Source: Brachionus plicatilis (taxonomy: Eukaryota > Rotifera > Eurotatoria > Ploima > Brachionidae). Taken from it: a stretch of DNA of 64,000 nucleotides. How positions within the stretch are numbered: the stretch's first letter is position 1; the number at the start of each line of letters is the position of its first letter. The notes under the pieces are model-generated. The model made no database searches and had not been told where the DNA came from. It was given only the letters and a program-made list of their open reading frames with translations. Shown in pieces: positions 63,841 to 64,000 of this stretch. The stretch is taken from assembly GCA_010279815.1 (NCBI GenBank), contig QEOQ01000180.1, forward strand, positions 1,395,880-1,459,879, written 5' to 3'. A program made the translations under genes and the position numbers.

Positions 63841-64000
63841 TAGTGTTGGACGCGGACAGAGCTAAACGGTCCAAATACGGACGGTTCATCGCGGTTGTTG
63901 GCCCGTTTATTTTGGCGGGCTAATTTTTGGCCCGTTTATTAACCGTTTAAAAATAAACGGGCGGTCCATGAAACCGTTCCAATTTTGGCGGGCGGACTCT
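63841..64000. mobile_element. GC-rich hAT-like element, cut by the window end
   Basis: It starts TAGTGTTGGACGCGGAC, the same start as the element at 15844, and continues with repeated CCCGTTTATTTTGGCGGGC-like and AAACGGGCGG words. The right end lies beyond the window. Confidence 0.65.

Overview
The window comes from a small-genome animal nucleus. It is very AT-rich. Nearly all genes are split by short GT-AG introns, mostly about 45-60 bp, and every recognisable protein belongs to a metazoan family, including a caudal/Cdx homeobox gene and a PPEF phosphatase. Compact introns, AT-richness and many small DNA transposons would fit a monogonont rotifer, but that placement is inference. Exon models below were built by hand: splice sites were chosen so that reading frames and conserved family motifs join. 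No database search was possible.

Layout. 0.9-1.7 kb: EEF1A lysine methyltransferase 4-like, followed by tRNA-Val(AAC). 2.1-5.3 kb (-): a claudin-like tetraspan protein and the axonemal DM10/EF-hand protein EFHC1/2. 6.8-11.0 kb (-): RECQL5 helicase, with a 948-bp Tc1/mariner element in its last intron. 13.2 kb: a small secreted basic protein. 14.7-22.2 kb (+): a NEK1-like kinase in 17 exons, loaded with hAT- and Tc1-type elements in two introns and followed at 24 kb by a decayed copy of its own last exons. 24.4-25.1 kb (-): a mucin-like secreted protein. 28.7-30.6 kb: an intronless PTB/PID protein. 33.2-34.5 kb: Cdx. 36.5-38.2 kb: SPCS3 (-) and NSMCE2 (+), head to head. 38.9-39.3 kb: UQCRH. 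39.7 kb (-): an R3H/AT-hook exon or relic. 45.2-48.2 kb: PPEF (rdgC-type) phosphatase. 50.1-51.9 kb: intronless NDOR1. 52.9-54.8 kb: a 1.9-kb inverted-repeat element with 8-bp target duplications and 165-bp subterminal repeats. 55.5-59.2 kb (-): ATG13, whose C-terminal exon lies beyond a 2.06-kb intron. 59.7-64.0 kb: LINE relics and several MITEs.

The genes are not functionally clustered: cilia (EFHC, NEK1), genome maintenance (RECQL5, NSMCE2), mitochondria and redox (UQCRH, NDOR1), secretion (SPCS3), autophagy (ATG13), development (Cdx) and sensory signalling (PPEF) are intermixed. The unusual content is in the repeats. At least three transposon termini types occur in several copies (CAGAG..AAAGTC, TAGTGTTGG, and TA-flanked CAGTGGTT/CTGTACTG), together with nested insertions and inverted-repeat elements without an assigned family. 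No CRISPR, operon or prokaryotic feature is present.
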